From contig NZ_BCQP01000056.1 of the NCBI RefSeq assembly GCF_001552135.1, positions 24,385 through 88,384 of the forward strand: a stretch of 64,000 nucleotides of DNA. Direction: 5' to 3'. A program made the translations under genes and the position numbers. The first letter of the stretch is position 1, and the number at the start of each line of letters is the position of its first letter. Below the pieces are notes generated by a model, which saw only the letters and a list, made by a program, of their open reading frames with translations, was not told the DNA's origin and searched no databases. Source of the DNA: Actinomadura chibensis NBRC 106107 (GTDB lineage Bacteria; Actinomycetota; Actinomycetes; Streptosporangiales; Streptosporangiaceae). Shown piece after piece: positions 8,294-16,591 of this stretch.

Positions 8294-9802
8294 TCAGGTG
8301 CATTGACCGGCGAGGGCGGTGCCGGACAGTTCCGAGCAGCCGACGTAGCTGTGGTCGCGCAGCCGCGCGGTCATCGGGTCGCTGGTGAGGAATTGCAGAT
8401 AGTCGGCGGTCAGGCCGCGCGGCCGTCCCGCGGTGTAGAGGTACTCGGTCGCGACGAAATGGTAGGAGCCCTTCAGGGTGGCCGAGCGTGTGGCCGGGAC
8501 GCCGTCGATGCGGAGGGTTCTGACGTTCGGGAAATAGGTGAGCGCGTCGGCTTCGGCGTATCCGATGGCGTTCGGGGTGCGGTCGATGTAGGTGAGCAGG
8601 TCCATGGTGGTGTTCATCGTGCAGGCGGCCGGTGCGCTCTGGGAGTCGGTCGGGCAAGGGGCCGAGGCCGGAAAGTCGGTGCTTCGCGTGCCGAGGACGG
8701 TCTGCTCGAACGTTCGTCGGGTGCCCGAGCGGTTGTCGCGTCCGACCACGATGAAGCTGCCATTGGCCGAGGACGGGCTGTTGCGGAACAGGTCGCGGAG
8801 TTGTGCGGTGGTCAGGTCGGACAGCCTGAGGTTCTTGTTGGCCACCACGGCGAAGATCACCAGCCCCACCGGGCGGACGCTCAGCCCCGGCGTGTTCCCG
8901 TCCTCCTCGCCGTCGGTCATGGCGATCACTCCCGGGACCGGACGCCGGCGCAGGTCGTCCAGCCCGGCGCCGCTTCCCACGGCGGAGATCGTGATCGACG
9001 CGCCGGTGCAGGCGTTCTCGTAGTCGTTGGCCACGGTGTTGGCGATCGGCGCGAAGGCGGTCGAGCCCTGGACGGTCAACGCGCCGATCGCGCACTCGGG
9101 GGCGGGGGTGACGACCCGGTTGGCCAGATAGATGCCACCGGTGAGGCCGAACAGCAGCAAAAGGACGGTGCCCACCGCGATCACCCGGAACCAGTAGCGA
9201 CGGTCGTGGGGTTTGCGCCGCTGGATCTCGCCGCCCCGAACGGTGCCGCCATCGACGACCTGGTAGTTGCGGTCATTGGGTGTATCGGTCCCCGAGGCCG
9301 TTTCCTTGAGGAGGACCAGCAGTTTGAAGCCGACGCCCCGGTTCAGCGAGAAGAGAGGCAGGACGATCTTCGACCGGTCGTCGGGCGGCTGCATCGCGTC
9401 GTCGGGGGCGTCGATGGTCTTTCTCCGCACGTGCTCTGAGTCGCGGACCTTGAAATGGACGACCTCACGCCCGGGGAACTGGAAGGACAGCGGTAGGGCG
9501 AAGTCTTGCTCCACGATGTCGTCCCGGCCGGCGCTGGCGATGTCCAGGACGACCAGGCTCCCCTTGTCGATCTCCTGTCCCTGAGAGGAGATCTCCCACA
9601 TGTCCGGGCCGTCGTCCTGGAACGTCCGGTTGATCGGCTCGTCGTACAGCACGGCCCAGCTGATCAGTCGGCGCTTGCGGAACCTGCCGTACACCAGGCC
9701 GCAGACGAACGTCACCACACCGACCGTCAGCCCGGTCAACAGCCCCCTGCTGTCAAGCGCCGAATTCAAGCTGGTCAGCACGTCGAACGCATCGCCTCGC
9801 AT
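8294..9802 (-). CDS. Membrane-anchored PstS-like substrate-binding-domain protein
   Basis: 502 aa. A first membrane helix (about 20-39) is followed by a roughly 165-residue soluble domain, a second helix (204-226), and a C-terminal periplasmic-binding-protein domain starting at IGALTVQGSTAFAPIA (about 239), similar to phosphate-binding PstS (GSxAFxP, GxGAGLDDL, SGTRRTFE). No transporter genes are adjacent, so it more likely senses a ligand than feeds a permease. The start at 9802 has GGGAGAGG 5 bases upstream; an upstream in-frame ATG lacks one. The N-terminal soluble domain is unassigned. Confidence 0.75.
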   Translation of the reverse strand: MRGDAFDVLTSLNSALDSRGLLTGLTVGVVTFVCGLVYGRFRKRRLISWAVLYDEPINRTFQDDGPDMWEISSQGQEIDKGSLVVLDIASAGRDDIVEQDFALPLSFQFPGREVVHFKVRDSEHVRRKTIDAPDDAMQPPDDRSKIVLPLFSLNRGVGFKLLVLLKETASGTDTPNDRNYQVVDGGTVRGGEIQRRKPHDRRYWFRVIAVGTVLLLLFGLTGGIYLANRVVTPAPECAIGALTVQGSTAFAPIANTVANDYENACTGASITISAVGSGAGLDDLRRRPVPGVIAMTDGEEDGNTPGLSVRPVGLVIFAVVANKNLRLSDLTTAQLRDLFRNSPSSANGSFIVVGRDNRSGTRRTFEQTVLGTRSTDFPASAPCPTDSQSAPAACTMNTTMDLLTYIDRTPNAIGYAEADALTYFPNVRTLRIDGVPATRSATLKGSYHFVATEYLYTAGRPRGLTADYLQFLTSDPMTARLRDHSYVGCSELSGTALAGQCT

Positions 9803-10177
9803 GAGCCCTCTCCCTGAACGCGGAGGAACCGGCCACAATGAGACGCTCAAACTACCGCGAACCGTTCAGCAAAAGGCTTGCATATTTCGACGTCATCCGC
9901 CGTTAACCCACGAGTGGAGGCTGATTCATCTGCGCGAAATTCCGGTCGCCACTTGCCGTCCATAATGGACAGATTCAATGACTTGGCCGGTTCCACTGAA
10001 GACGCACCCTGCTCTCCTTGCCGCGCAGAGCGGTTCGGAGGTGACACCAACTCTCGGAAACGGAGGTGGCAGGGGGAGGTCGTTCGCCAGGAGAGGAGGA
10101 GTCGTTCGCTTCCGATTGGGCCGCCCATTTGACGGGAGTTCCGACCAGACCCTTCTTGGGCAGGTCGCTGGCATGTT
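9803..10177. other. Intergenic region upstream of the PstS-like gene
   Basis: Contains the probable promoter of the minus-strand gene in a relatively AT-rich stretch near 9850-9970. No gene, tRNA or clear repeat is seen before homology to the integrative element begins at 10178. Confidence 0.45.
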
Positions 10178-10333
10178 GCGCTCCAGTCGGGCGGCGCCCT
10201 CACCGAACCTGCGCGCACTCCCGAGCAACCACCGCCGGGAGCAAGATCGTTCCGCGCATTTGGATCTTCCTCGTGGCCGCGTCCTGCCGTTGTGGACCCT
10301 CAATCGATGTGCCCCACAAGCAGCTTGGACACC

Positions 10334-10618
10334 ATGACCGCCCAGCCCGAGGAACCGACCGCGCCGCGTGGTCTGGATGAGGATCCGGCGCGATCTCCGA
10401 TGCGCTCCCACCCTCGCATCGTGACCGGTTCCGGGCCGAGTATGACGAGGCGCTCGACGCGGCTCACGACCTGGCGTGCTTCGAGCAGGTTCAAAGCCTG
10501 CTGCGGCAGTGGCCTCTGCGGGCCATCGCCTCCGGCCGAAGCTGTCCAGGACGCCCTACAGGGCCGCGAAGAGACCTTCGTGCGCGACACCCCGCCGACC
10601 TGGGAAGGCCGGGTGTGA
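10334..10618 (+). pseudogene. Broken antitoxin-like gene (DUF6247-type), copy of 41361-41660
   Basis: Starts MTAQPEEPTAPR like the intact copy. A one-base deletion near residue 15 and a second deletion near residue 65 then disrupt the frame; after the second one, EAVQDALQGREETFV returns in frame. Base identity to the intact copy is high throughout, so decay is recent relative to the duplication. Confidence 0.8.
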
Positions 10619-10821
10619 CCTACCCCTTTCGACGCCTTGCACGGATGCGCACTCTAGCCTCCCCAACTTTTAGAAACTCCATGGGACACGGTACCGGAAC
10701 GGCCAGATCAAACAGCAATCCGGCACGCCTTGTTCGAATCGATTAGCGAAGGCACGCTGACCCTCCTGATGGCCGAGGAGGCCGACACGCTCCGCATCTT
10801 CGACATCCTCTGGACGGCTAG
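10615..10821 (+). pseudogene. Broken toxin-like gene (RelE/ParE-type), copy of 41657-41914
   Basis: The 5' end (VTYPF) and 3' end (LTLLMAEEADTLRIFDILWTA) match the intact gene, but about 50 bp after the start are rearranged or deleted and the frame is lost. It keeps the GTGA overlap with the antitoxin relic. Confidence 0.75.
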
Positions 10822-10947
10822 CGGGCGGCGTGGCCACTGTCCGTCCTAACCCACGAGACCTGCACTCCGCCGCCATTCTCGACAGCTCAGAGTCGGGGGT
10901 GGCCCCGCACTATTCCAGCCCAGCCCGCAAGCGACCCGCATGAACTG

Positions 10948-11472
10948 TCAGTCGGTGTTGCCCAGGACGCTGCGGGCTTGGATGCGGAACTCACTAACTG
11001 CCTGGTAGAGCCGTCGCTCTCGCGCTGAGGCCGTAGCGGAGTGTTCCGCTCTCTCACTGGTGTCTCCTGCGTGGGCGTCCTTCACCATGCGCCGCATGAC
11101 CTCGGATAGGCCGCTGGACTCCTCGTCGATGCGGTCAGTTGCTTCGACGATGGAGGGAGGGCCTTCGAGGATGACGACTTCTGTAGCGCGGTGGACATCA
11201 CGCGCCCGGGCGATGAAGTGTTGCACTGCCTCGTCCAGTGCGGGCAAATCCAGAGGAGCCGCCTGCAAGGCGTTGAGGATCGAGTCCATGGCGATATCGC
11301 GGTCATGGAGAGCACTGAGGTAGGCGGCATAGGCGTCGCGTCGATGCTGACGGCGCCACTGGACGTGTTGGGTTCGTGCTTGCGTCCTGCCGTTCACGAC
11401 AGCTGCCCCTAGAGTGGTGAGGGAGCCAACGGCGGCACCAAGCAGGGCAGCGAGTCCTGCGTCCATGGCCAC
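10948..11472 (-). CDS. Hypothetical membrane-anchored protein (174 aa)
   Basis: The N-terminal residues about 5-27 (GLAALLGAAVGSLTTLGAAVV) form one membrane span, followed by a largely helical, charged region (residues 35-174) rich in Arg, Glu and Ala, possibly coiled. No family recognised. It lies inside the relic of an integrative element and is intact, unlike the flanking toxin-antitoxin relics. Alternative start codons MAMDAG give a two-residue uncertainty. Confidence 0.6.
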   Translation of the reverse strand: MAMDAGLAALLGAAVGSLTTLGAAVVNGRTQARTQHVQWRRQHRRDAYAAYLSALHDRDIAMDSILNALQAAPLDLPALDEAVQHFIARARDVHRATEVVILEGPPSIVEATDRIDEESSGLSEVMRRMVKDAHAGDTSERAEHSATASARERRLYQAVSEFRIQARSVLGNTD

Positions 11473-11872
11473 ATTGTGGCGTCACGAGCAAGAATTTCGT
11501 GAGACGCACTTCTTGGGCAGCGCCGCGCTCCTACCACGAGCGGACGGGACGGGGCCAGCGGACACGTCGCGACGCGGCCGTCCGACGACCGGTACCCACG
11601 CCGCACACCTAGGCGCCCCTTAATCAAACAGCCCAATTCGGCAGACCACCTGCTCCGCACCAAGATCAGAGTTGTGGACGACCGTCCTCACAGGTCCCTG
11701 ACCAGAGCGGCAACCGCCCACACATCCAGCCACGCCCAAGATCGGCTGCCCCTTCTAGATGATGCGACAGGCAGCTTCGCGCGGGCGAGCCCTCCGGCCC
11801 GCGGGGCTGGAGTTGCGGGGCCACGACTTGTGCTCGCTCCACCCAGCCACATATGAGATACGTACATTCTCA

Positions 11873-12168
11873 TAGCCGGTGGCGACAGCCTCTCAGGCAT
11901 CGACGTCGAACACGCCCTAGGCCACCACCCGTCCGTCGAACGCTACGCCGTCGTTGCCGTGCCCGACGCGTTCTACACCCAGGTGCCCGTCGCATTCGTC
12001 GTCCCGCGCGACTAGAACCGCGACCCGGCGAACCCGGCCCACGAACTGCGGAATCTGGTGGACGACCGCATCGGCGAATGGGCCCGCCTGAACCGGCTGG
12101 TGTATCGTCCGCGCGCTCACCTACAAGGCGTCCAAGAACATCGAACGCTCCGACCTGCGCACCTGACT
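11873..12168 (+). pseudogene. C-terminal relic of an AMP-dependent acyl-CoA ligase
   Basis: The reading frame gives SGIDVEHALGHHPSVERYAV and then VPDAFYTQVPVAFVV, matching the C-terminal subdomain of AMP-forming ligases (VExxLxxHPxVxxxAVVGxPD...GEVPVAFVV). A stop codon interrupts it at 12013-12015. A frame change near 12110 then gives TYKASKNIERSDLRT before a stop. The N-terminal two-thirds are absent, so this is debris. Confidence 0.65.
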
Positions 12169-12243
12169 GTCCACCGGAACCGGCCTCGCCGTCATTCGCC
12201 TACCCGCCCACACCTCTTAGGAGGCCATCTAGCCTTTGGTCGG

Positions 12244-12372
12244 TTGGCCGCGCCCTGCTACACCACCAACGACGAGCAAGACTCCACCTTCGAAACCCGC
12301 GACCGCAAATGGCACTCCATCGACCACGACGGCCCGAACCTGCTCCACCACCCGAAGACCCAGTCGACCATT
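12244..12372 (+). pseudogene. Probable 3' remnant of cas2e ahead of CRISPR array 1
   Basis: The frame reads YTTNDEQDSTFETRDRKWHS and then IDHDGPNLL. This resembles the C-terminal strand region of type I-E Cas2 proteins (DNEQG-F...W-P-DHDGL-L), which normally sits directly upstream of the leader. The 5' part of the gene is gone and frames are broken upstream (GRALL lies in another frame). A second shorter copy precedes array 2 (14406-14460). Assignment rests on motif resemblance only. Confidence 0.55.
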
Positions 12373-12517
12373 TCTTCCGAGCCCCCTTCTGCGGGCTGGA
12401 GCAAGGCATCAAGACGCCGATGCTACGGCCGCCACTGACCCGAGCCCGAAATGTCGGAATCTGCGAAAGTGCTTCAGAACGGCCCAACCGCTCCATAGAG
12501 TCCCAGGTCAGGAAGAG
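12373..12517 (+). promoter_or_regulatory. CRISPR leader of array 1
   Basis: About 145 bp, nearly identical to 14465-14620 before array 2. It shares AAGTGCTTCAGAACGGCCC and the junction AGTCCCAGGTCAGGAAGAG with that leader, and in diverged form with the reverse-strand leader of array 3. A leader on this side means transcription and spacer addition proceed rightward. Confidence 0.8.
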
Positions 12518-14257
12518 GTGCTCCCCGCGCACGCGGGGATGGTCCCTGGGACCGCGCCGGGCTGTGGTGGCTGGTCGTGTGCTCCCCGCGCACGCGGGGA
12601 TGGTCCCATCCGCGTCCAGGACCTGTCGGCCGCCCCGGCGTGCTCCCCGCGCACGCGGGGATGGTCCCGACCACCGTGTGCGGGGTGGTGGTCCGCCCTC
12701 GTGCTCCCCGCGCACGCGGGGATGGTCCCATGACCGCCGCGTACGTGGTGAAGGCCGCGTCGTGCTCCCCGCGCACGCGGGGATGGTCCCACCAGCGAGC
12801 AGGACGGCGGGGCCGCCAACAGGTGCTCCCCGCGCACGCGGGGATGGTCCCTGTGGGAACGTCCCAATTTCACAAGGGGACAGGTGCTCCCCGCGCACGC
12901 GGGGATGGTCCCCGGGAGCCCTTCGACTGGGCGGCCGCGCTGGAGTGCTCCCCGCGCACGCGGGGATGGTCCCGCGTAGGTCAGCGGTTTTTGAGGGTCA
13001 TGATCGTGCTCCCCGCGCACGCGGGGATGGTCCCCGGGAGCCCTTCGACTGGGCGGCCGCGCTGGAGTGCTCCCCGCGCACGCGGGGATGGTCCCCACCC
13101 GGAGAAGACCCCGTGACGGCTATCTGGGTGCTCCCCGCGCACGCGGGGGTGGTCCCCGGAACCAGAGACCGCCAGCCATCCTTAGATGGTGCTCCCCGCG
13201 CACGCGGGGGTGGTCCCGTCCCCGGCAAGGGTCACTTCTTCGAGGAGGAGTGCTCCCCGCGCACGCGGGGGTGGTCCCGAGGTGTGGCGGCACCTGGAAC
13301 GCCACGAGCGGTGCTCCCCGCGCACGCGGGGGTGGTCCCGCGTCGTCTTCGGGCCGGGACACGTGCCCGGCGTGCTCCCCGCGCACGCGGGGGTGGTCCC
13401 AACGGCACTGGTGCGGCGACCGACCGCTTCAAGTGCTCCCCTCGCACGCGGGGGTGGTCCCCGGCCTACGGGACCGGTCGTGAGCACCCTTGAGTGCTCC
13501 CCGCGCACGCGGGGGTGGTCCCCGTCCCGAGGTCCACGACGAACAGCGTCGTGAGTGCTCCCCGCGCACGCGGCGGTGGTCCACCCCGTCAACAACCGAG
13601 TCACCGCCCCCTCACGGTGCTCCCCGCGCACGCGGGGGTGGTCCCGGCACGGCGCGCTTCCGGCCGCCCTTGCCCTGGTGCTCCCCGCGCACGCGGGGGT
13701 GGTCCCAAGACCGGCCGCATCACCGAAACCAGTGACTAGTGCTCCCCGCGCACGCCGGGATGGTCCCCCGGCCGCCGTGGTACTGCTCTGGTTCGCCGTT
13801 GTGCTCCCCGCGCACGCGGGGATGGTCCCACGAACCCGAAGGTCCGATCGGCCAAGGTCATGTGCTCCCCGCGCACGCGGGGATGGTCCCCGCGGCGCGG
13901 CGGAGTTGCTGGTGGAGGCTGGGTGCTCCCCGCGCACGCGGGGATGGTCCCGTCATGGGCTTGTGATGACCGGCGTCCGACAGGGTGCTCCCCGCGCACG
14001 CGGGGATGGTCCCACCGGCCGCGAGGCGTGTCCCGACAACGGCCAGTGCTCCCCGCGCACGCGGGGATGGTCCCGTAGACGTGTCGCTACGTTGCTCCCC
14101 GTCCCCGTGCTCCCCGCGCACGCGGGGATGGACCCGGCGAGATCGAGCGGCGGATTGTCGCGTTCGAGTGCTCCCCAGGCATGCGGGGATGGAACCTACG
14201 GTCCCGCGTAGGAACCGGCCGCCGCACCCTGCTCCCCGCGCACGTGGGGATGGTCCC
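12518..14257 (+). CRISPR. CRISPR array 1: 29 repeats, 28 spacers, type I-E-like repeat
   Basis: 29-bp repeats, starting GTGCTCCCCGCGCAC and ending GGGGATGGTCCC, recur every 61-62 bp; spacers are 32-33 bp. Repeat starts run 12518, 12579, 12640 and so on to 14229. Repeats 1-10 and 21-29 carry GGGGATGG, while repeats 11-20 (13128-13706) carry GGGGGTGG. Repeats 18, 28 and 29 are degenerate, consistent with the old, leader-distal end. Spacers 7 (12913-12944) and 9 (13035-13066) are identical. The hairpin repeat is typical of type I-E systems in actinomycetes. No cas genes are in this window, so interference would depend on Cas proteins encoded elsewhere. Confidence 0.97.
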
Positions 14258-14405
14258 AAGCTCGGTTCCGGCCACCTCTGGCCCACGCGATGGAAGGCGT
14301 TCGGGGTGCCGAGGTCGGTGTGCGGGAACCCCGCATGGGGATCAGCGCGCGCCAGGGACCGTCCCCGCGTCCGCGGGGAGCATCGCTCATGGTGTCTAGG
14401 CTCGG
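14258..14405 (+). repeat. Conserved trailer of array 1 with an inverted degenerate repeat
   Basis: Begins AAGCTCGGTTCCGGCCACC. Related trailers follow array 2 (15015), the array fragment at 40427 and the single repeat at 22265. At 14355-14383 a degenerate CRISPR repeat lies in the opposite orientation; array 2's trailer has a matching one near 15097-15124. Confidence 0.75.
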
Positions 14406-14620
14406 AGCGCAAATGGCACTCCATCGACCACGACGGCCTGAACCTGCTCCGCCGCCCGAAGACCCAGTCGGCCATTTCTTTCGAGCCCTCGCCTGCGGGC
14501 TGCAGCAAGGTATCAAGACGCCGACGCTACGGTCGCCACTGACCCGAGCTCGAAATTTCGGAATCTGCGAAAGTGCTTCAGAACGGCCCGACCGCTCCAT
14601 AGAGTCCCAGGTCAGGAAGA
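14406..14620 (+). repeat. Second copy of cas2e tail plus leader, ahead of array 2
   Basis: About 215 bp with roughly 90% identity to 12306-12517, starting within the RKWHSIDHDG coding remnant and running to the repeat junction. The whole cas2-tail/leader/array-start block has therefore been duplicated. Confidence 0.85.
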
Positions 14621-15014
14621 GCGCTCCCCGCGCACGCGGGGGTGGTCTTCTCGGGAAGATCGTGAAAGGGGCCTCCACGCCGCGCTCCCCGCGCACGCGG
14701 GGGTGGTCTCTCCCAGCCGTGCACCTCGGCACTCTGCCGGTGGCGCTCCCCGCGCACGCGGGGGTGGTCTCTCGGCGTCCTGGCGGGCGTCCACCGCGCC
14801 GTGGCGCTCCCCGCGCACGCGGGGGTGGTCTCACGGTCGTGTCACCACACGCGGAACAGCGGAAGCGCTCCCCGCGCACGCGGGGGTGGTCCCCTGCTCG
14901 ATCAGCCGGAACAGGTACGGCGGCCGTGCTCCCCGCGCACGCGGGGTGGTCCCGCGCGGCGGGCGCGGACCAGCAGCATCGTGTAGCGCTCCCCGTGCAC
15001 GTGGGGATGGTCTC
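14621..15014 (+). CRISPR. CRISPR array 2: 7 repeats, 6 spacers
   Basis: Repeat starts are 14621, 14682, 14743, 14804, 14865, 14926 and 14986. The dominant form begins GCGCTCCCC and ends GGTGGTCTC. It differs from array 1 at the second base, the stem-adjacent A/G and the tail. The sixth repeat lacks one G (28 bp) and the last is degenerate (GTGCACGTGG). It has its own full leader and may be independently transcribed. Confidence 0.95.
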
Positions 15015-15256
15015 AAGCTCGCGTCCGGCTACCTCTGGCCCGCGCGATGGAACGCGTTCGGGGTTCCGAGGTCGGTGTGGGAACCAGCGTGCGCCAGGGG
15101 CCGTCTCCGCGTTTCGGGGAGCGTCGTTCGTGGTGCCTAGGGGCGGTTTGCCCGTGGCGGCGGCTATTCGTCGGTGCTCGGTGGGTGTGGGCTGCCTCGA
15201 TGGCCACGTTGGTGAGGCCGTCGGGGCGGGGGTGTGCCCGGTCATGGCCATCGGGG
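15015..15256 (+). repeat. Trailer of array 2 and intergenic region
   Basis: 15015-15145 parallels the trailer of array 1, including the degenerate inverted repeat near 15097-15124 and GTGCCTAGG. The remainder has no gene. Confidence 0.7.
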
Positions 15257-15311
15257 TTGACAGGGGGTGGGGAGGCGCGAACGCTAAAGCTCATAAGCTT
15301 CTAATCAATCG
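15257..15311 (+). promoter_or_regulatory. Probable promoter and GntR operator of the sugar operon
   Basis: A TTGACA at 15257-15262 could be a -35 box, although no well-spaced -10 is evident. 15293-15311 (ATAAGCTTCTAATCAATCG) closely matches 21365-21382 in front of the GntR gene. Sharing between operon start and regulator gene is the usual picture for an autoregulating GntR repressor. Confidence 0.6.
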
Positions 15312-15322
15312 CAGGGGGCGTC

Positions 15323-16591
15323 ATGGGGCGTGGGGCGCGGTTATCGGGCGGTGGGCTGGCGGTGCTGCTGCTCGGGCTGGCGGGTTGTGGGGGTGGCGGG
15401 GCCGGGCGGGCCGAGGGGGCGATCACGGTGTGGGACTACTACGGCGGGTCCACGCCGATCAAGCCGGTCATCGCCGAGTTCGAGCGGGCCAATCCGAAGA
15501 TCAAGGTGAAGTACGAGGCGTACGACTACGACACCATGCGGGAGAAGTACGCGACCGCGGTGTCGGCGCGGACCGCGCCGGATCTGGCCACGCTCGACAT
15601 GACGTGGATCTCGACGTACGCGGCCGGCGGCACGCTCGCGGACCTGTCGAAGCTGTCCGGCGGGAAGATCAACGGGGAGGCGGTCGAGGGGCAGTACACA
15701 CGGGGCGCCCTGGCCGCGATGAAGTACAAGGGGCGGTACGTGACCGCGCTCTACGACTTCGACGCCTATGCGCTGTATTACCGCCGTGACATCTTCAAGA
15801 AGAACGGCATCGCGGTGCCGGGGAACTGGGAGCAGTTCAAGGCGGCCGTGGCGAAGCTGGCCGCGACCGCGCCGTCGCCGGGGAAGCAGCGGTTCCAGGT
15901 GCTGCCCGACACCTTTCACTTCGCGCAGTTCCTGTTCCAGGGCGGCGGGGAGATCCTCAATGGTTCCGGGAAGTCTGCCTTTGCCGGGCCGGTCGGTGTA
16001 GGGGCGCTCACCTTTTATCGGGATCTGCTGAAGTCCGGTGGCGTCTACTGGGGTGAGGACCAAGGGGACACCAGCGGCATGCCCGGGATCAAGGACGGGC
16101 GGATCGCGATGTTCCTCAACGGCCCCTACATGATGGGCGTCCTCAAGGACGGCGCGCCCGAGCAGAAGGGCAGGTGGGCGGTGGTTCCGGCGCCCGTCGG
16201 CGTCCAGCAGGGGAGTTATCTCGGCGGGACCGGGCTGTCGATTCCGGCGACGTCCAAGCACAAGGCGGCGGCCTGGAAGTTCGCGCAGTTCCTGTTGCGG
16301 CCCGAGCAGCAGTTGCTGGTGGCGAAGCGGGCCGGTGCGGCGCCGGCTACCACGGCGGCGTTGAACCGGCCTAAGTTGACCGCGCCGGATCCGTACTTCG
16401 GGGGAGACACGCCGTTCAAGGTCTTCCTGGCGGCGATGACCACGGCGCGGCCGTTCCCGTACGTCAAGAACTGGACCGACGTGGACAAGGCCATCTCGGA
16501 CGGCGTCACGGCGGCGCTGCTCGGCAAGAAGGCCCCCGATCGCGCGTTGGGCGACGCGGCGCGTGAGGTGGACGGGCTCCGTGAAGGCTGA
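15323..16591 (+). CDS. ABC transporter sugar-binding lipoprotein
   Basis: 422 aa. A lipoprotein signal (hydrophobic core then LAGC, lipid-bearing Cys about residue 22) is followed by a MalE-type solute-binding fold: ITVWDYYGGSTPIKPVIAEF at the N-terminus, YALYYRRDIFKKNGI and MFLNGPYMMG. It would capture an oligosaccharide or monosaccharide outside the membrane for the two permeases encoded next. CGCAGGGGGCG precedes the ATG. No ATP-binding subunit gene is in the operon; such systems often share an MsiK-like ATPase encoded elsewhere. Confidence 0.92.
   Translation: MGRGARLSGGGLAVLLLGLAGCGGGGAGRAEGAITVWDYYGGSTPIKPVIAEFERANPKIKVKYEAYDYDTMREKYATAVSARTAPDLATLDMTWISTYAAGGTLADLSKLSGGKINGEAVEGQYTRGALAAMKYKGRYVTALYDFDAYALYYRRDIFKKNGIAVPGNWEQFKAAVAKLAATAPSPGKQRFQVLPDTFHFAQFLFQGGGEILNGSGKSAFAGPVGVGALTFYRDLLKSGGVYWGEDQGDTSGMPGIKDGRIAMFLNGPYMMGVLKDGAPEQKGRWAVVPAPVGVQQGSYLGGTGLSIPATSKHKAAAWKFAQFLLRPEQQLLVAKRAGAAPATTAALNRPKLTAPDPYFGGDTPFKVFLAAMTTARPFPYVKNWTDVDKAISDGVTAALLGKKAPDRALGDAAREVDGLREG

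Larger units (their letters stand above)
10178..11642 (+). other. Decayed copy of the integrative element's left end
   Basis: Homology to 41202-42346 appears in the same order. 10178-10333 matches 41202-41360 and keeps the AAGATC...GATCTT dyad. 10334-10821 matches the toxin-antitoxin genes but is frameshifted. 10850-10915 matches 42050-42115. 11574-11642 matches 42238-42346, ending in CAGCCCAATTCGGCA. The match starts immediately after the element's att core, but the core is absent here. An intact gene (10948-11472) occupies what is only about 110 bp in the 41-kb copy. This looks like the relic of an earlier related element. Confidence 0.8.

Noticed and set aside
11853..14542. Long open frames on both strands giving repetitive proteins (SPRTRGWS, PACAGST, HPRVRGEH)
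   Set aside because: They are translations of the CRISPR repeats and spacers; the repetitive protein sequence follows the 61-bp DNA period.
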